Assembly: GCF_000349845.1 (NCBI RefSeq)
Contig: NC_020829.1
Coordinates: forward strand, 1,612,001 to 1,676,000
Origin: Pseudomonas sp. ATCC 13867
GTDB lineage: Bacteria > Pseudomonadota > Gammaproteobacteria > Pseudomonadales > Pseudomonadaceae
Direction of reading: 5' to 3'
DNA: 64,000 bases
The notes below the pieces were generated by a model that had not been told where the DNA came from, made no database searches, and was given only the letters and a program-made list of their open reading frames with translations. This document shows positions 38,865 to 50,148 of the stretch, piece by piece (position 1 is the first letter of the stretch; the number at the start of each line of letters is the position of its first letter). Both the position numbers and the translations under genes were made by a program.

Positions 38865-39620
38865 ATGGAAAAGACCAAGCAGGTGACGCCCGTGCCTCGG
38901 CACGTGGCGATCATCATGGATGGCAACAACCGCTGGGCGAAGAAACGCCTGATGCCCGGTGTCGCCGGGCACAAGGCGGGTGTGGATGCCGTTCGCGCGG
39001 TGATCAAGACCTGTGCCGAGGCGGGCGTCGAAGTGCTGACGCTGTTCGCCTTCTCCAGCGAGAACTGGCAGCGCCCGGCCGATGAGGTCGGCGCGCTGAT
39101 GGAGCTGTTCCTCATGGCCTTGCGCCGTGAGGTGCGCAAGCTCAGCGCCAACGGCATTCGCCTGCGGATCATCGGCGATCGCAGCCGTTTCGCCCCCGAG
39201 TTGCAAACGGCGATGCGCGAGGCGGAAAACCTGACGGCCAATGGCTCCGCCATGCTGCTGCAGGTGGCGGCCAACTATGGCGGCCAGTGGGACATCACCC
39301 AGGCTGCCCAGCGGCTCGCTCGCGAGGTGCAGGCCGGTCATCTGGCGCCGGATGAGATCACCCCGGAACTGATCCAGGGTTGTCTCTCCACCGGTGACCA
39401 GCCGTTGCCCGACCTGTGCATCCGTACCGGCGGCGAACATCGCATCAGCAACTTCCTTCTCTGGCAGCTGGCGTATGCCGAGCTGTATTTCTCCGATCTC
39501 TACTGGCCCGACTTCAAGCGCGATGCCATGCAGGCTGCGCTGGTCGACTACGCCTCTCGCCAGCGTCGCTTCGGCAAGACCAGCGATCAGGTCGAGGCCG
39601 AGGCTCCCCCGACATGTTGA
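38865..39620 (+). CDS. uppS: Undecaprenyl diphosphate synthase
   Basis: A 251-residue cis-prenyltransferase that makes the C55 carrier for peptidoglycan and LPS. The catalytic Asp is in VAIIMDGNNRWA, followed by GHKAG, FAFSSENWQRP and the RTGGEHRISNFLLWQ segment. It overlaps cdsA by 7 bp. Confidence 0.96.
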   Translation: MEKTKQVTPVPRHVAIIMDGNNRWAKKRLMPGVAGHKAGVDAVRAVIKTCAEAGVEVLTLFAFSSENWQRPADEVGALMELFLMALRREVRKLSANGIRLRIIGDRSRFAPELQTAMREAENLTANGSAMLLQVAANYGGQWDITQAAQRLAREVQAGHLAPDEITPELIQGCLSTGDQPLPDLCIRTGGEHRISNFLLWQLAYAELYFSDLYWPDFKRDAMQAALVDYASRQRRFGKTSDQVEAEAPPTC

Positions 39621-40429
39621 AACAACGAATCATCACGGCGCTGGTCCTGTTGCCGGTCGCGCTGGGTGGTTTCTTCCTCCTCGATGGGGCGGCGTTCTCG
39701 CTGTTCATCGGTCTGGTGGTCAGTCTCGGTGCCTGGGAATGGGCGCGCCTGGCGGGTTACAACGAGCAGCCCGCACGGGTTGGCTATGCCGCCGTGGTGG
39801 CCGCGCTGATGTTCACCCTCTCCTGGCTGCCGCAACTGGCCGGGGCGGTGCTGGTGCTGGCGTTGCTCTGGTGGCTGCTGGCGACCATCATGGTGCTGAC
39901 CTATCCGGATAGCGCGTCGAGCTGGGGTGGCCGCTGGCGCCGCCTGCTGATCGGCCTGCTGATCCTGGTGCCGGCCTGGCAGGGGCTGGTGCTGCTCAAG
40001 CAGTGGCCGCTGGCCAACTGGCTGATCGTCGCGGTGATGGTGTTGGTCTGGGCCGCCGATATCGGCGCCTATTTCTCCGGCAAGGCCTTTGGCAAGCGCA
40101 AGCTGGCGCCACGGGTCAGTCCGGGCAAGAGCTGGGAAGGTTTCTTCGGTGGCATGGCGCTGTGCCTGGCGATCACCGTCGCCGTCTCCATCTACCGCGA
40201 CTGGAGCGTCCGCGAGCTGCTGCTGGCACTGCCGTGCGCGGCCATCGTGGTGGCCCTGTCGGTCATTGGCGACCTGACCGAAAGCATGTTCAAGCGCCAG
40301 TCCGGCCTCAAGGACAGCAGTAATCTGCTGCCGGGGCATGGTGGCGTGCTGGATCGAATCGACAGCCTGACTGCGGCGATCCCGGTGTTCACCGCGCTGC
40401 TCTGGGCCGTGGGCTGGGGTACGCCGTGA
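39614..40429 (+). CDS. cdsA: Phosphatidate cytidylyltransferase
   Basis: A 271-residue integral membrane enzyme with about eight helices, making CDP-diacylglycerol from CTP and phosphatidate. The CDS signature appears as [20 protein letters not shown] near the C-terminus, with [18 protein letters not shown] before it. Its start overlaps the uppS end and its stop overlaps the dxr GTG by 4 bp. Confidence 0.95.
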   Translation: MLKQRIITALVLLPVALGGFFLLDGAAFSLFIGLVVSLGAWEWARLAGYNEQPARVGYAAVVAALMFTLSWLPQLAGAVLVLALLWWLLATIMVLTYPDSASSWGGRWRRLLIGLLILVPAWQGLVLLKQWPLANWLIVAVMVLVWAADIGAYFSGKAFGKRKLAPRVSPGKSWEGFFGGMALCLAITVAVSIYRDWSVRELLLALPCAAIVVALSVIGDLTESMFKRQSGLKDSSNLLPGHGGVLDRIDSLTAAIPVFTALLWAVGWGTP

Positions 40430-41616
40430 ACCGTCCGCAGTGGATCACCGTGCTGGGGGCGACCGGTTCGATCGGCCTCAGTACCCTCGACGTCATCGCT
40501 CGCCATCCCGGTCGCTACCGTGTCTTCGCCCTGAGCGGCTTCTCTCGGCTCGCTGAGCTGGAAGCGCTGTGCCTGCAGCATCGTCCGCGTTTCGCTGTCG
40601 TGCCGGAGGCTAATCAGGCCCGGCACCTGCAGGGCGGCCTGCTGGCGGCGGGATTGGAGACTCGGGTGCTCGTCGGCGAGGCGGGGCTGTGCGAGATTGC
40701 CAGCCATCCCGAGGTGGATGCCGTCATGGCGGCCATCGTCGGTGCCGCCGGGCTGAAGCCCACGCTGGCCGCCGTCGAGGCCGGCAAGCGGGTGCTGCTG
40801 GCCAACAAGGAAGCGCTGGTGATGTCCGGTGCGCTGTTCATGGATGCTGTGCGTTGCAGTGGTGCGGTGCTGCTGCCGATCGACAGTGAGCACAATGCGA
40901 TCTTCCAGTGCATGCCCCGGGACTACGCGCGCGGTCTCGGCGAGGTTGGGGTGCGTCGGATTCTGTTGACGGCCTCGGGCGGTCCATTCCGTGAGACGCC
41001 TCTGGAGGCTCTGTCGGACGTTTCTCCTGAGCAGGCCTGCGCCCATCCCAACTGGTCGATGGGACGGAAGATCTCCGTCGACTCCGCCAGCATGATGAAC
41101 AAGGGATTGGAGCTGATCGAGGCCTGCTGGTTGTTCGATGCGCCGCCGTCGAAGGTCGAGGTGGTGATCCATCCACAGAGCGTCATTCATTCCCTGGTGG
41201 ACTATGTGGACGGCTCGGTGCTCGCGCAGCTGGGCAATCCGGACATGCGTACCCCCATCGCCCATGCGCTGGCCTGGCCGCAGCGGATCGACTCCGGGGT
41301 TTCGCCGCTGGATCTGTTCGCCATCGCCCGACTGGACTTCTGTCCGCCGGACGAACGGCGTTTCCCCTGTCTGCGCCTGGCCCGACAGGCGGCTGAAGTC
41401 GGTGGCAGCGTCCCGGCCATGCTCAACGCCGCCAATGAAGTCGCGGTGGCGGCCTTCCTCGAACGACGCATCCTCTTCACCGATATCGCGGTTATCATCG
41501 AAGACGTGCTGAACCGCGAGGCGCACGCCCCGGTCGAAACCCTCGATGCGGTGCTGGCGGCCGATCGGCGCGCACGTGACGCCGCGCAGGCGTGGTTGCA
41601 GGAACGCGGGCGTTGA
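40426..41616 (+). CDS. dxr: 1-deoxy-D-xylulose 5-phosphate reductoisomerase
   Basis: A 396-residue NADPH enzyme of the MEP isoprenoid pathway. [13 protein letters not shown] binds cofactor; [20 protein letters not shown] and [11 protein letters not shown] contain metal- and substrate-binding residues. It starts with GTG at 40426, overlapping the cdsA stop. Together with ispD further along, the window supplies two steps of this pathway. Confidence 0.96.
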   Translation: MNRPQWITVLGATGSIGLSTLDVIARHPGRYRVFALSGFSRLAELEALCLQHRPRFAVVPEANQARHLQGGLLAAGLETRVLVGEAGLCEIASHPEVDAVMAAIVGAAGLKPTLAAVEAGKRVLLANKEALVMSGALFMDAVRCSGAVLLPIDSEHNAIFQCMPRDYARGLGEVGVRRILLTASGGPFRETPLEALSDVSPEQACAHPNWSMGRKISVDSASMMNKGLELIEACWLFDAPPSKVEVVIHPQSVIHSLVDYVDGSVLAQLGNPDMRTPIAHALAWPQRIDSGVSPLDLFAIARLDFCPPDERRFPCLRLARQAAEVGGSVPAMLNAANEVAVAAFLERRILFTDIAVIIEDVLNREAHAPVETLDAVLAADRRARDAAQAWLQERGR

Positions 41617-41632
41617 CGCCCAGGAGATAGTG

Positions 41633-42985
41633 ATGAGCGCCCTCTACATGATCGTCGGCCTGTTGGTCGCACTGGGTGTGCTGGTTACCTTCCACGAATT
41701 TGGGCATTTCTGGGTGGCGCGCCGCTGTGGCGTGAAAGTGCTGCGTTTCTCCGTGGGATTCGGTACGCCGTTGGTGCGTTGGCACGATCGCCAGGGAACC
41801 GAGTTCGTCGTCGCCGCCATACCGCTGGGCGGCTACGTCAAGATGCTCGATGAGCGCGAGGGCGATGTTCCGCCGGAACTGCTCGACCACGCCTTCAATC
41901 GCAAACCGGTCTTTCAGCGCATTGCCATCGTCGCCGCCGGACCGGTGGCGAACTTCCTCCTGGCAATCCTGTTCTTCTGGGTGCTGGCGATGCTGGGCAG
42001 CCAGCAGATCAAGCCCGTCATCGGTTCCATCGTTGCCGACAGCCCCGCGGCGCTGGGTGGCCTGGCTGCCGGCCAGGAAGTCGTGGCCGTCGATGGCAAG
42101 GCGGTGGAAGGCTGGAATGGCGTCAATCTGCAACTGGTGCGCCGTCTCGGCGAAACCGGGGAGCTGAGCGTTTCTGTGCTCGAGCCGGGTTCCTCCGTGC
42201 CAGTGGTGCGTCAACTGCATCTCGATGCCTGGCTGAAGAGCGCCGACAATCCCGATCCCATTGCCGGATTGGGGATTCGGCCGTGGCGTCCCGCCATCGT
42301 GCCGCTCCTGGCGGAGCTCGACGAGAAGGGACCGGCCAAGGCGGCCGGGCTCAAGGTCGGCGATCGTCTGCTGAGTGTCGATGGCCAGTCTGTGGACGAT
42401 TGGCAGCAGGTGGTGGACAAGGTCCGTGCCCGTCCCGAAGAGCGCATCGTGCTGGGCATCGAGCGTGCTGGACAGCGACAGGACGTCGCGCTGACCCTGG
42501 CGGCGAAAGGGGAGGGCAAGGCCCGTACCGGATACCTCGGGGCAGGGGTCGCGGGTGGCCAGTGGCCGGCGGAAATGCTTCGCGAAATCAGCTACGGACC
42601 GGTGGACGCAGTCGGGCAGGCACTCTCTCGAACCTGGTCGATGAGCCTGCTAACTCTGGATTCTCTAAAGAAAATGGTGCTCGGGCAGCTCTCGGTAAAA
42701 AACTTGAGCGGGCCGATAACCATTGCTAAAGTGGCGGGCGCTTCAGCCCAGTCCGGCGTGGGGGATTTTCTGCATTTCCTCGCCTATCTGAGTATCAGTT
42801 TGGGGGTTCTCAACCTGTTGCCGATTCCCGTGCTAGATGGCGGGCATCTGCTGTTCTACCTGGTCGAGTGGGTGCGAGGTCGCCCGCTGTCGGAACGGGT
42901 CCAGGCTTGGGGGATGCAGATCGGCATCAGCCTGGTCGTGGGGGTCATGTTGCTGGCCCTGGTCAACGATCTGAGTCGACTGTAA
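41633..42985 (+). CDS. rseP: Site-2 metalloprotease RseP (MucP)
   Basis: A 450-residue inner-membrane zinc protease that cleaves the anti-sigma factor (MucA/RseA) to release the envelope-stress sigma factor. The HEFGH motif is at residues 21-25, the third metal ligand is in LPIPVLDGGHLLFY near residue 400, and two PDZ domains lie between (about 115-185 and 205-290). AGGAG precedes ATG 41633. Confidence 0.95.
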   Translation: MSALYMIVGLLVALGVLVTFHEFGHFWVARRCGVKVLRFSVGFGTPLVRWHDRQGTEFVVAAIPLGGYVKMLDEREGDVPPELLDHAFNRKPVFQRIAIVAAGPVANFLLAILFFWVLAMLGSQQIKPVIGSIVADSPAALGGLAAGQEVVAVDGKAVEGWNGVNLQLVRRLGETGELSVSVLEPGSSVPVVRQLHLDAWLKSADNPDPIAGLGIRPWRPAIVPLLAELDEKGPAKAAGLKVGDRLLSVDGQSVDDWQQVVDKVRARPEERIVLGIERAGQRQDVALTLAAKGEGKARTGYLGAGVAGGQWPAEMLREISYGPVDAVGQALSRTWSMSLLTLDSLKKMVLGQLSVKNLSGPITIAKVAGASAQSGVGDFLHFLAYLSISLGVLNLLPIPVLDGGHLLFYLVEWVRGRPLSERVQAWGMQIGISLVVGVMLLALVNDLSRL

Positions 42986-43003
42986 CGCGCCGTTGAATTT
43001 CGG

Positions 43004-43035
43004 ATCTGCCGCCTCATGCGGCAGATTCTTTATTT
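43004..43035 (+). terminator. Terminator-like hairpin between rseP and bamA
   Basis: A perfect 9-bp stem ATCTGCCGC/GCGGCAGAT with a 5-base loop is followed by TCTTTATTT. It may act as an attenuator, giving bamA transcription partly independent of the upstream genes. Confidence 0.75.
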
Positions 43036-43058
43036 GTCAGTTGGAATAAAAGGACTCC

Positions 43059-45413
43059 ATGAAACGCTTTCTGCTACCCGCGGCCCTTTCCGCGCTGATG
43101 ATCGCCCAGGTTCACGCCGAGTCCTTCACTGTCTCCGACATCCGGGTCAATGGTCTGCAGCGCGTCTCCGCCGGCAGCGTGTTCGCCGCACTGCCGCTGA
43201 ACGTGGGGGAGCAGATCGATGACCGTCGCCTGGTCGAGGCGACTCGCTCCCTGTTCAAGACCGGTTTCTTCCAGGACATCCAGCTCAGCCGCGACGGTAA
43301 TGTGCTGATCGTCAACGTGGTCGAGCGTCCTTCGATCTCCAGCATCGAGATCGAAGGCAACAAGGCCATCACCACCGAAGACCTGATGAAGGGCCTGAAG
43401 CAGTCGGGCCTGGCCGAAGGCGAGATCTTCCAGCGCGCGACCCTCGAAGGTGTGCGCAACGAGCTGCAGCGCCAGTACGTGGCCCAGGGTCGTTACTCGG
43501 CCGAGATCGAGACCGAGGTGGTGCCGCAACCGCGCAACCGCGTCGCCCTGAAGATCACCATCAACGAAGGCACCGTGGCGGCCATCGCCCACGTCAACGT
43601 GGTGGGCAACACCGTTTTCTCCGAGGAAGACCTGACCGACCTGTTCGAGCTGAAGACCACCAACTGGCTGTCCTTCTTCAAGAACGATGACAAGTATTCC
43701 CGCGAAAAGCTCTCCGGTGACCTGGAGCGTCTGCGTTCCTACTACCTGGACCGTGGCTACATCCACATGGATATCGCCTCGACCCAGGTATCCATCACCC
43801 CGGACAAGAAACACGTCTACATCACCGTCAACGTCAACGAAGGCGAGAAGTACACCGTCAGCGACGTTAAGCTCTCCGGCGACCTGAAGGTTCCGGAAGA
43901 CGAGATCAAGAAGCTGCTGCTGGTGAAGAAAGGCCAGGTCTTCTCGCGCAAGGTGATGACCACCACCTCCGACCTGATCACCCGCCGCCTGGGTAACGAG
44001 GGCTACACCTTCGCCAACGTCAACGGCGTGCCGGAGCCCCATGACGACGACAAGACCGTCTCGATCACCTACGTGGTCGATCCGGGCAAGCGTGCCTACG
44101 TCAACCGCATCAACTTCCGTGGCAACACCAAGACCGAGGACGAAGTACTCCGTCGCGAAATGCGCCAGATGGAAGGCGGCTGGGCGTCGACCTACCTGAT
44201 CGACCAGTCCAAGCAGCGCCTGGAACGCCTGGGCTACTTCAAGGAAGTCAACGTCGAGACCCCGGCCGTGCCCGGTACCGACGACCAGGTCGACGTGAAC
44301 TACAGCGTGGAAGAGCAGCCGTCCGGCTCCATCACCGCGAGTATCGGCTTCGCCCAGAGCGCCGGTCTGATCCTCGGCGGCTCGATCAGCCAGAACAACT
44401 TCCTGGGTACTGGTAACAAGGTCAGCCTTGGCCTGACCAAGTCTGACTACCAGACCCGCTACAACTTCGGCTTCGTCGACCCCTACTGGACCGTCGACGG
44501 CGTGAGCCTGGGCTACAATGCCTTCTACCGCAAGACCGACTACAGCGATCTGGACGTCGACGTTTCCAGCTACTCCGTCAACAGCTATGGCGCTGGCGTA
44601 AGCATCGGCTATCCGATCAGCGAAACGTCGCGCCTGACCTACGGCCTGACCGTACAGAAGGATGAGATCGATACCGGCGTCTACACCGTCGACGAGATCT
44701 TCGACTTCATTCAGAACGAAGGCGACAGCTTCACCAACTTCAAGGGTTCCATCGGCTGGTCCGAATCGACCCTGAACAAGGGCGTGCTGGCCAACCGCGG
44801 CCACTCGCAGAGCCTGGTGCTGGAATCCACCATTCCGGGTAGCGACCTGTCGTTCTACAAACTCGACTACCGTGGCCAGGTCTTCGCCCCGCTAACCGAA
44901 AACTACACCATGCGCTTCCACACCGAGCTCGGCTACGGTGATGGCTATGGTTCTACCGAGCGCCTGCCGTTCTACGAGAACTACTATGCCGGTGGCTTCA
45001 ACTCGGTGCGGGGCTTCAAGGACAGCACCCTTGGCCCGCGCAGTACGCCGAGTAAGGGCACCAACTCGGGGACCGAGTATGACCCGGACCAGGATCCGCA
45101 AGCCTTCGGTGGTAGCATCATGATCACCGGCGGTGCCGAAGTCCTGTTCCCGTTGCCGTTCGTGAAGGACCAGCGCCAATTGCGCAGCGTGGTGTTCTGG
45201 GATGTGGGTAACGTGTTCGACACGGATTGCCCGACGTCCACCACCCAGGGGTGCGATGGCGTCAAGTTCAACGATATGGCTATGTCCGCGGGTGTGGGGC
45301 TGACCTGGATCACCGCGCTGGGCCCGTTGAGCTTCAGTCTGGCGACCCCGATCAAGAAGCCGGACAACGCCGAAACCCAGATCTTCCAGTTCTCCCTGGG
45401 ACAGACCTTCTAA
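43059..45413 (+). CDS. bamA: Outer-membrane protein assembly factor BamA (Opr86)
   Basis: A 784-residue protein: signal peptide (about residues 1-20, ending VHA), five POTRA domains (about 21-420; repeats such as GNKAITTEDLMKGLKQSG and GNTKTEDEVLRREMR), and a 16-strand barrel ending in FSLGQTF with the C-terminal Phe. The VRGF loop, seen as NSVRGFKDSTLGPR, is the conserved L6 motif. It is the central component for folding outer-membrane proteins. Confidence 0.97.
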   Translation: MKRFLLPAALSALMIAQVHAESFTVSDIRVNGLQRVSAGSVFAALPLNVGEQIDDRRLVEATRSLFKTGFFQDIQLSRDGNVLIVNVVERPSISSIEIEGNKAITTEDLMKGLKQSGLAEGEIFQRATLEGVRNELQRQYVAQGRYSAEIETEVVPQPRNRVALKITINEGTVAAIAHVNVVGNTVFSEEDLTDLFELKTTNWLSFFKNDDKYSREKLSGDLERLRSYYLDRGYIHMDIASTQVSITPDKKHVYITVNVNEGEKYTVSDVKLSGDLKVPEDEIKKLLLVKKGQVFSRKVMTTTSDLITRRLGNEGYTFANVNGVPEPHDDDKTVSITYVVDPGKRAYVNRINFRGNTKTEDEVLRREMRQMEGGWASTYLIDQSKQRLERLGYFKEVNVETPAVPGTDDQVDVNYSVEEQPSGSITASIGFAQSAGLILGGSISQNNFLGTGNKVSLGLTKSDYQTRYNFGFVDPYWTVDGVSLGYNAFYRKTDYSDLDVDVSSYSVNSYGAGVSIGYPISETSRLTYGLTVQKDEIDTGVYTVDEIFDFIQNEGDSFTNFKGSIGWSESTLNKGVLANRGHSQSLVLESTIPGSDLSFYKLDYRGQVFAPLTENYTMRFHTELGYGDGYGSTERLPFYENYYAGGFNSVRGFKDSTLGPRSTPSKGTNSGTEYDPDQDPQAFGGSIMITGGAEVLFPLPFVKDQRQLRSVVFWDVGNVFDTDCPTSTTQGCDGVKFNDMAMSAGVGLTWITALGPLSFSLATPIKKPDNAETQIFQFSLGQTF

Positions 45414-45461
45414 TTGGCCGTATCGTTGTAATGACAACCATGCTTTGTGCAGGAGTGCATC

Positions 45462-45965
45462 GTGCGTAAGTTGACCCAGTTCGTCCTGATCACCGCAGCC
45501 CTGGCGGCGAGCCCCGCGTTCGCCGACATGAAGATCGCGGTGCTCAACTATCAGATGGCACTCCTCGAGTCGGATGCGGCCAAGCAGTACGCCGTGGATG
45601 CGGAGAAAAAGTTCGGCCCCCAGCTGAACAAGCTGAAATCGCTGGAAAGCGATGCCAAGGCGCTGCAGGACAAGCTGGTCAACAGCGGTAGCAAGATGTC
45701 CCAGTCCGAGCGTGAGAGAGCCGAGAGCGATTTCAAGCAGAAGGCCCGTGATTTCCAGTTCCAGTCCAAGGAGCTGAACGAGGCCAAGGCTGTCGCCGAC
45801 CGCGACATGCTCAAGAAGCTCAAGCCGAAGCTGGATCAGGCCGTCGAGGAAACCATCAAGAAAGGCAGTTATGACCTCGTGGTTGAGCGTGGTGCCGTGG
45901 TCGACGTGAAGCCGCAGTACGACATCACCCGTCAAGTCATCGAGCGCATGAACCAACTGCGCTGA
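45462..45965 (+). CDS. skp: Periplasmic chaperone Skp/OmpH
   Basis: A 167-residue protein with a signal peptide (ending PAFA) and two long coiled-coil arms, consistent with the trimeric jellyfish-shaped chaperone carrying outer-membrane proteins to BamA. The GTG at 45462 has AGGAG 6 bases upstream; a leftward ATG is in frame but less well placed. It abuts bamA and overlaps lpxD. Confidence 0.94.
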   Translation: MRKLTQFVLITAALAASPAFADMKIAVLNYQMALLESDAAKQYAVDAEKKFGPQLNKLKSLESDAKALQDKLVNSGSKMSQSERERAESDFKQKARDFQFQSKELNEAKAVADRDMLKKLKPKLDQAVEETIKKGSYDLVVERGAVVDVKPQYDITRQVIERMNQLR

Positions 45966-47026
45966 TGATGACCGAGCTGTCCTTTACCCTCGCTGAACTG
46001 GCTGCGCAGCTCGATGCCGAGCTGCGTGGCGATTCCGCTCAAGTCATTCGTGGCCTGGCGACCCTTCAGGAAGCCGGCGCGGATCAGCTGAGCTTCCTGG
46101 CCAACCCGCAGTACCGCAAGTTCCTGCCCGAGAGCAAGGCGGGCGCGGTGTTGCTGACGGCGGCCGATGCCGAAGGTTTCACCGGCAATGCGCTGGTGGT
46201 GGCCAACCCGTACCTCGCGTATGCCGGCCTTTCGCATCAGTTCGACCGCAAGCCCAAGGTGCCCGCCGGTATCCATCCCACTGCGGTGGTCGATGAGGGA
46301 GCCCAGGTCGATCCGACCGCCAGTATCGGTCCCTATGCGGTGATCGAGGCTGGCGCGCAGATCGGTGCCGGCGTTACCGTCAGCGCCCATTGCTTCGTCG
46401 GCGCGCGCAGCGTGATCGGCGAAGGTGGCTGGCTGGCCCCGAGAGTGACCCTTTACCACGACGTGCGCATCGGCAAGCGCGTGGTGATCCAGTCCGGCGC
46501 CGTGCTGGGCGGCGAGGGCTTCGGCTTTGCCAGCCACAAGGGCGTTTGGCAGAAGATCGCGCAAATTGGCGGCGTGACCGTGGGCGATGACGTCGAGATC
46601 GGCGCCAACACCACGATCGACCGCGGTGCGCTGTCCGATACCCTGGTGGGCAATGGCGTGAAGCTGGACAACCAGATCATGATCGCCCACAACGTGCAGA
46701 TCGGTGATCACACCGCGATGGCAGGCTGCTGCGGGATTTCCGGTAGCGCCAAGATCGGCAAGCATTGCATGCTCGCCGGTGGTGTCGGCCTGGTCGGTCA
46801 CATCGAGATCTGCGACAACGTCTTCGTCACCGGGATGACCATGGTGACCCGTTCGATCACCGAACCGGGCTCCTATTCATCCGGTACTGCCATGCAGCCG
46901 GCCGGCGAATGGAAGAAGAGCGCTGCGCGTATACGCCAGTTGGACGACATGGCCCGTCGTCTGCAGCAGCTGGAAAAGCGCGTGGCCGCCGTGACCCCAA
47001 GCGGAGACGTTCCATCAGATGCGTGA
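45965..47026 (+). CDS. lpxD: UDP-3-O-acylglucosamine N-acyltransferase LpxD
   Basis: A 353-residue left-handed beta-helix acyltransferase of the lipid A pathway. The N-terminal uridine-binding domain ([12 protein letters not shown]) precedes hexapeptide repeats with the catalytic-type His in [11 protein letters not shown]. The ATG at 45965 overlaps the skp stop; the next ATG, one codon later, is equally possible. Confidence 0.96.
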   Translation: MMTELSFTLAELAAQLDAELRGDSAQVIRGLATLQEAGADQLSFLANPQYRKFLPESKAGAVLLTAADAEGFTGNALVVANPYLAYAGLSHQFDRKPKVPAGIHPTAVVDEGAQVDPTASIGPYAVIEAGAQIGAGVTVSAHCFVGARSVIGEGGWLAPRVTLYHDVRIGKRVVIQSGAVLGGEGFGFASHKGVWQKIAQIGGVTVGDDVEIGANTTIDRGALSDTLVGNGVKLDNQIMIAHNVQIGDHTAMAGCCGISGSAKIGKHCMLAGGVGLVGHIEICDNVFVTGMTMVTRSITEPGSYSSGTAMQPAGEWKKSAARIRQLDDMARRLQQLEKRVAAVTPSGDVPSDA

Positions 47027-47074
47027 TCCACGCATTTTTTGGCGTTTCCCTTTTCTGAACAGGCTCCCCTGAAC

Positions 47075-47515
47075 ATGATGGACATCAACGAGATTCGCGA
47101 ATACCTGCCTCATCGCTACCCCTTCCTGCTGGTGGATCGGGTGGTGGAGCTGGACATCGAAGGCAAGCGCATTCGCGCCTACAAGAATGTCAGCATCAAC
47201 GAGCCGTTCTTCAATGGCCACTTCCCGCAGCACCCGATCATGCCGGGCGTGTTGATCATCGAAGCGATGGCCCAGGCGGCCGGCATCCTCGGCTTCAAGA
47301 TGCTCGATGTGAAGCCGGCCGACGGCACCCTGTACTACTTCGTCGGCTCCGACAAGCTGCGCTTCCGCCAGCCGGTGCTGCCGGGAGACCAGCTGCAACT
47401 GCATGCCCAGTTCGTCAGCGTCAAGCGCGGCATCTGGAAGTTCGACTGCCATGCCACTGTCGATGACAAGCCGGTATGCTCGGCCGAAATCATCTGTGCG
47501 GAACGCAAACTATGA
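47075..47515 (+). CDS. fabZ: (3R)-hydroxyacyl-ACP dehydratase FabZ
   Basis: A 146-residue hot-dog fold dehydratase. [11 protein letters not shown] and [18 protein letters not shown] (with the catalytic His) and the EAMAQAAG helix with its Glu are visible. It acts in fatty acid elongation and lies between lpxD and lpxA, balancing phospholipid and lipid A. I chose the ATG-ATG-GAC start as in relatives over an upstream ATG. Confidence 0.96.
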   Translation: MMDINEIREYLPHRYPFLLVDRVVELDIEGKRIRAYKNVSINEPFFNGHFPQHPIMPGVLIIEAMAQAAGILGFKMLDVKPADGTLYYFVGSDKLRFRQPVLPGDQLQLHAQFVSVKRGIWKFDCHATVDDKPVCSAEIICAERKL

Positions 47516-48288
47516 GTTTGATCGATCCTCGCGCCATCATCGACCCGCGCGCAAAGCTGGCTGACGACGTAGAGGTGGGCCCCTGGTCCATCGTCGGGCC
47601 GGATGTGGAGATCGGCGAAGGTACGGTGATCGGTCCGCACGTGGTGCTCAAGGGCCCCACGAAGATCGGCAAGCACAATCGCATTTTTCAGTTCTCCAGC
47701 GTCGGCGAGGACACTCCCGACCTGAAGTACAAGGGCGAGCGGACTCGCCTGGTGATCGGCGATCACAACGTGATCCGCGAGGGTGTGACCATCCATCGCG
47801 GCACCATCCAGGATCGTTCGGAAACCACCATTGGCGACCACAACCTGCTCATGGCCTACGTGCACATCGGTCATGACAGTGTGATCGGCAACCAGTGCAT
47901 CCTGGTGAACAACACGGCACTGGCCGGTCATGTCCATGTGGATGACTGGGCGATCCTCTCCGGTTACACCCTGGTGCATCAGTTCTGCCGTATCGGCGCG
48001 CACAGCTTCTCCGGCATGGGCAGCGCGATCGGCAAGGACGTCCCGGCCTACGTGACCGTCTTCGGCAATCCCGCCGAGGCTCGCAGCATGAACTTCGAGG
48101 GCCTGCGCCGACGCGGTTTCAGTGCCGAGGCCATCCAGGCGCTGCGCCGGGCCTACAAGGTGGTCTACCGCCAGGGGCTGACGGTGGACGAGGCGCTGGC
48201 CGAGCTCGCCGAGGTTTCGGAGCAATTCCCGGAAGTCGCGGTATTCCGTGACTCCATCCAGAGCTCCACCCGCGGCATCACCCGCTGA
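47512..48288 (+). CDS. lpxA: UDP-GlcNAc O-acyltransferase LpxA
   Basis: A 258-residue beta-helix enzyme starting lipid A synthesis with 3-hydroxyacyl-ACP. The catalytic His lies in [15 protein letters not shown], with [16 protein letters not shown] and [14 protein letters not shown] nearby. It overlaps fabZ by 4 bp and is followed 2 bp later by lpxB. Confidence 0.97.
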   Translation: MSLIDPRAIIDPRAKLADDVEVGPWSIVGPDVEIGEGTVIGPHVVLKGPTKIGKHNRIFQFSSVGEDTPDLKYKGERTRLVIGDHNVIREGVTIHRGTIQDRSETTIGDHNLLMAYVHIGHDSVIGNQCILVNNTALAGHVHVDDWAILSGYTLVHQFCRIGAHSFSGMGSAIGKDVPAYVTVFGNPAEARSMNFEGLRRRGFSAEAIQALRRAYKVVYRQGLTVDEALAELAEVSEQFPEVAVFRDSIQSSTRGITR

Positions 48289-48290
48289 CC

Positions 48291-49433
48291 ATGCAACCGA
48301 CCGCACGCAAGCTGCGCGTCGCCCTGGTCGCGGGCGAGGCGTCCGGCGATATCCTCGGCTCCGGCCTCATGCAGGCGCTCAAGCAGCGCCACCCCGGCAT
48401 CGAATTCATCGGTGTCGGTGGTCCGCGCATGCAGGCCGAAGGGCTGCGGTCGCATTTCCCGATGGAACGCCTGGCCGTCATGGGCCTGGTCGAGGTGCTC
48501 GGCCGCCTGCGCGAACTGCTGCGCCGGCGCAAGGACCTGGTGCAGATGCTGATCGCCGCCAAGCCGGATGTGTTCATCGGTATCGATGCGCCGGACTTCA
48601 ACCTGAACATCGAATTGAAGCTGCGCCGTGCGGGTATTCGTACGGTGCACTACGTCAGCCCGTCGGTCTGGGCCTGGCGGCAGAAGCGTGTGCTGAAGAT
48701 CAAGGAAGCCTGCGACCTGATGCTCGCGCTCTTCCCCTTCGAGGCGCGTTTCTACGAAGAGCATGCGGTGCCGGTGCGTTTCGTCGGCCATCCGTTGGCC
48801 AATACCATTCCGCTGGAGGCCGACCGCGCCGGTGCGCGCGAACGTCTCGGCTTGCCGCAGGACGCCGGTGTCGTTGCGCTGCTGCCGGGGAGCCGGGGAG
48901 GGGAGGTCGGCAAGCTCGGTGCGTTGTTCCTCGATACCGCCCAGCGCCTGCTGCAGGAACACCCCGGTCTGCGTTTCGTGCTGCCTTGCGCGAGCCCTGA
49001 GCGCCGCGCGCAGATCGAAGCAATGCTCGCCGGTCGCGATCTACCGGTGCAGTTGCTCGACGGCGCCTCCCACGAGGCGCTTGCCGCCTGCGACGCCGTG
49101 CTGATCGCCTCCGGCACCGCCACCCTTGAAGCGCTGCTGTACAAGCGGCCGATGGTCGTCGCCTACAAGGTGGCGCCGATGACCTACCGCATCCTCAAGC
49201 GGCTGGTGAAGAGTCCGTACATCTCGCTGCCGAATCTGCTGGCCAACCGACTGCTGGTGCCTGAGTTGATCCAGGATGCGGCGACACCCGAGTCGCTGGC
49301 CAATACCTTGCTGCCACTGCTGGATGACGGCAGCGTGCAGACCGAATCCTTCGACGCCATCCATCGCGCGTTGCGCCAGGATGCGTCCGTGCAAGCGGCC
49401 GAGGCCGTGCTTGCCCTGGTGGAGAAACACTGA
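48291..49433 (+). CDS. lpxB: Lipid A disaccharide synthase LpxB
   Basis: A 380-residue GT-B glycosyltransferase joining two acylated glucosamines. [30 protein letters not shown] and FVGHPLAN are family marks. Its TGA shares a base with the rnhB start. Confidence 0.96.
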   Translation: MQPTARKLRVALVAGEASGDILGSGLMQALKQRHPGIEFIGVGGPRMQAEGLRSHFPMERLAVMGLVEVLGRLRELLRRRKDLVQMLIAAKPDVFIGIDAPDFNLNIELKLRRAGIRTVHYVSPSVWAWRQKRVLKIKEACDLMLALFPFEARFYEEHAVPVRFVGHPLANTIPLEADRAGARERLGLPQDAGVVALLPGSRGGEVGKLGALFLDTAQRLLQEHPGLRFVLPCASPERRAQIEAMLAGRDLPVQLLDGASHEALAACDAVLIASGTATLEALLYKRPMVVAYKVAPMTYRILKRLVKSPYISLPNLLANRLLVPELIQDAATPESLANTLLPLLDDGSVQTESFDAIHRALRQDASVQAAEAVLALVEKH

Positions 49434-50044
49434 TGCAGATGGGCCTGGATTTCGCCCTGGTGGAAGAGCTGGTTGCGGGTGTTGACGAAGTTGGCCGAGG
49501 CCCGCTGTGCGGTCCCGTGGTTACCGCCGCTGTCATCCTTGACCCGGCGCGGCCGATCAGCGGGCTCAACGATTCGAAGAAGCTCACTGAAGCCAAACGT
49601 GAAAAACTCTTCGACGAGATCCGCGACAAGGCCCTGGCATGGTGCATCGCCCGTGCCGATGTCCACGAGATCGACCAGCTCAACATCCTCCACGCCACCA
49701 TGCTGGCCATGCAGCGCGCGGTGGAAGGCCTGAGCGTCACGCCGAAACTGGCGCTGATCGACGGCAATCGGTGTCCGAAATTGAAGGTGCCTTCTGCGCC
49801 GGTGGTGCAGGGGGATGCCAAGGTCCCGGCCATCGCCGCCGCCTCGATCCTGGCCAAGGTCAGCCGTGACCGCGAGATGCAGGAAATGGAAGCCCTCTAC
49901 CCTGGCTATGGCATCGGCGGGCACAAGGGCTATCCGACCCCGGTGCACCTCGAAGCCCTCAGGCGTCTGGGCCCGACGCCGATCCACCGTCGCTCCTTCG
50001 GACCGGTGCGCGCGCTGCTGGAAAACCCTGTTGGCATCCTGTAA
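49433..50044 (+). CDS. rnhB: Ribonuclease HII
   Basis: A 203-residue RNase HII that removes ribonucleotides from DNA. The active site Asp-Glu pair is in [16 protein letters not shown], with a third Asp in [10 protein letters not shown] and a further one in VSRDREM. It follows lpxB directly. Between it and dnaE there is no permease gene, although I recall one there in P. aeruginosa PAO1. Confidence 0.95.
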   Translation: MQMGLDFALVEELVAGVDEVGRGPLCGPVVTAAVILDPARPISGLNDSKKLTEAKREKLFDEIRDKALAWCIARADVHEIDQLNILHATMLAMQRAVEGLSVTPKLALIDGNRCPKLKVPSAPVVQGDAKVPAIAAASILAKVSRDREMQEMEALYPGYGIGGHKGYPTPVHLEALRRLGPTPIHRRSFGPVRALLENPVGIL

Positions 50045-50148
50045 CACCCTGTTATTACTCTGGAATTTCTCGCGGCCAGCGGCTTGTTGGTGAGTTGAAT
50101 CACCCCGCGCGACGGCTGGCCCATTGATCCCTGTAGCTTTGCGGACAG

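Noticed and set aside
42986..43058. Sigma-E type promoter before bamA
   Set aside because: No GGAACTT / TCTGA-type pair could be found with sensible spacing.
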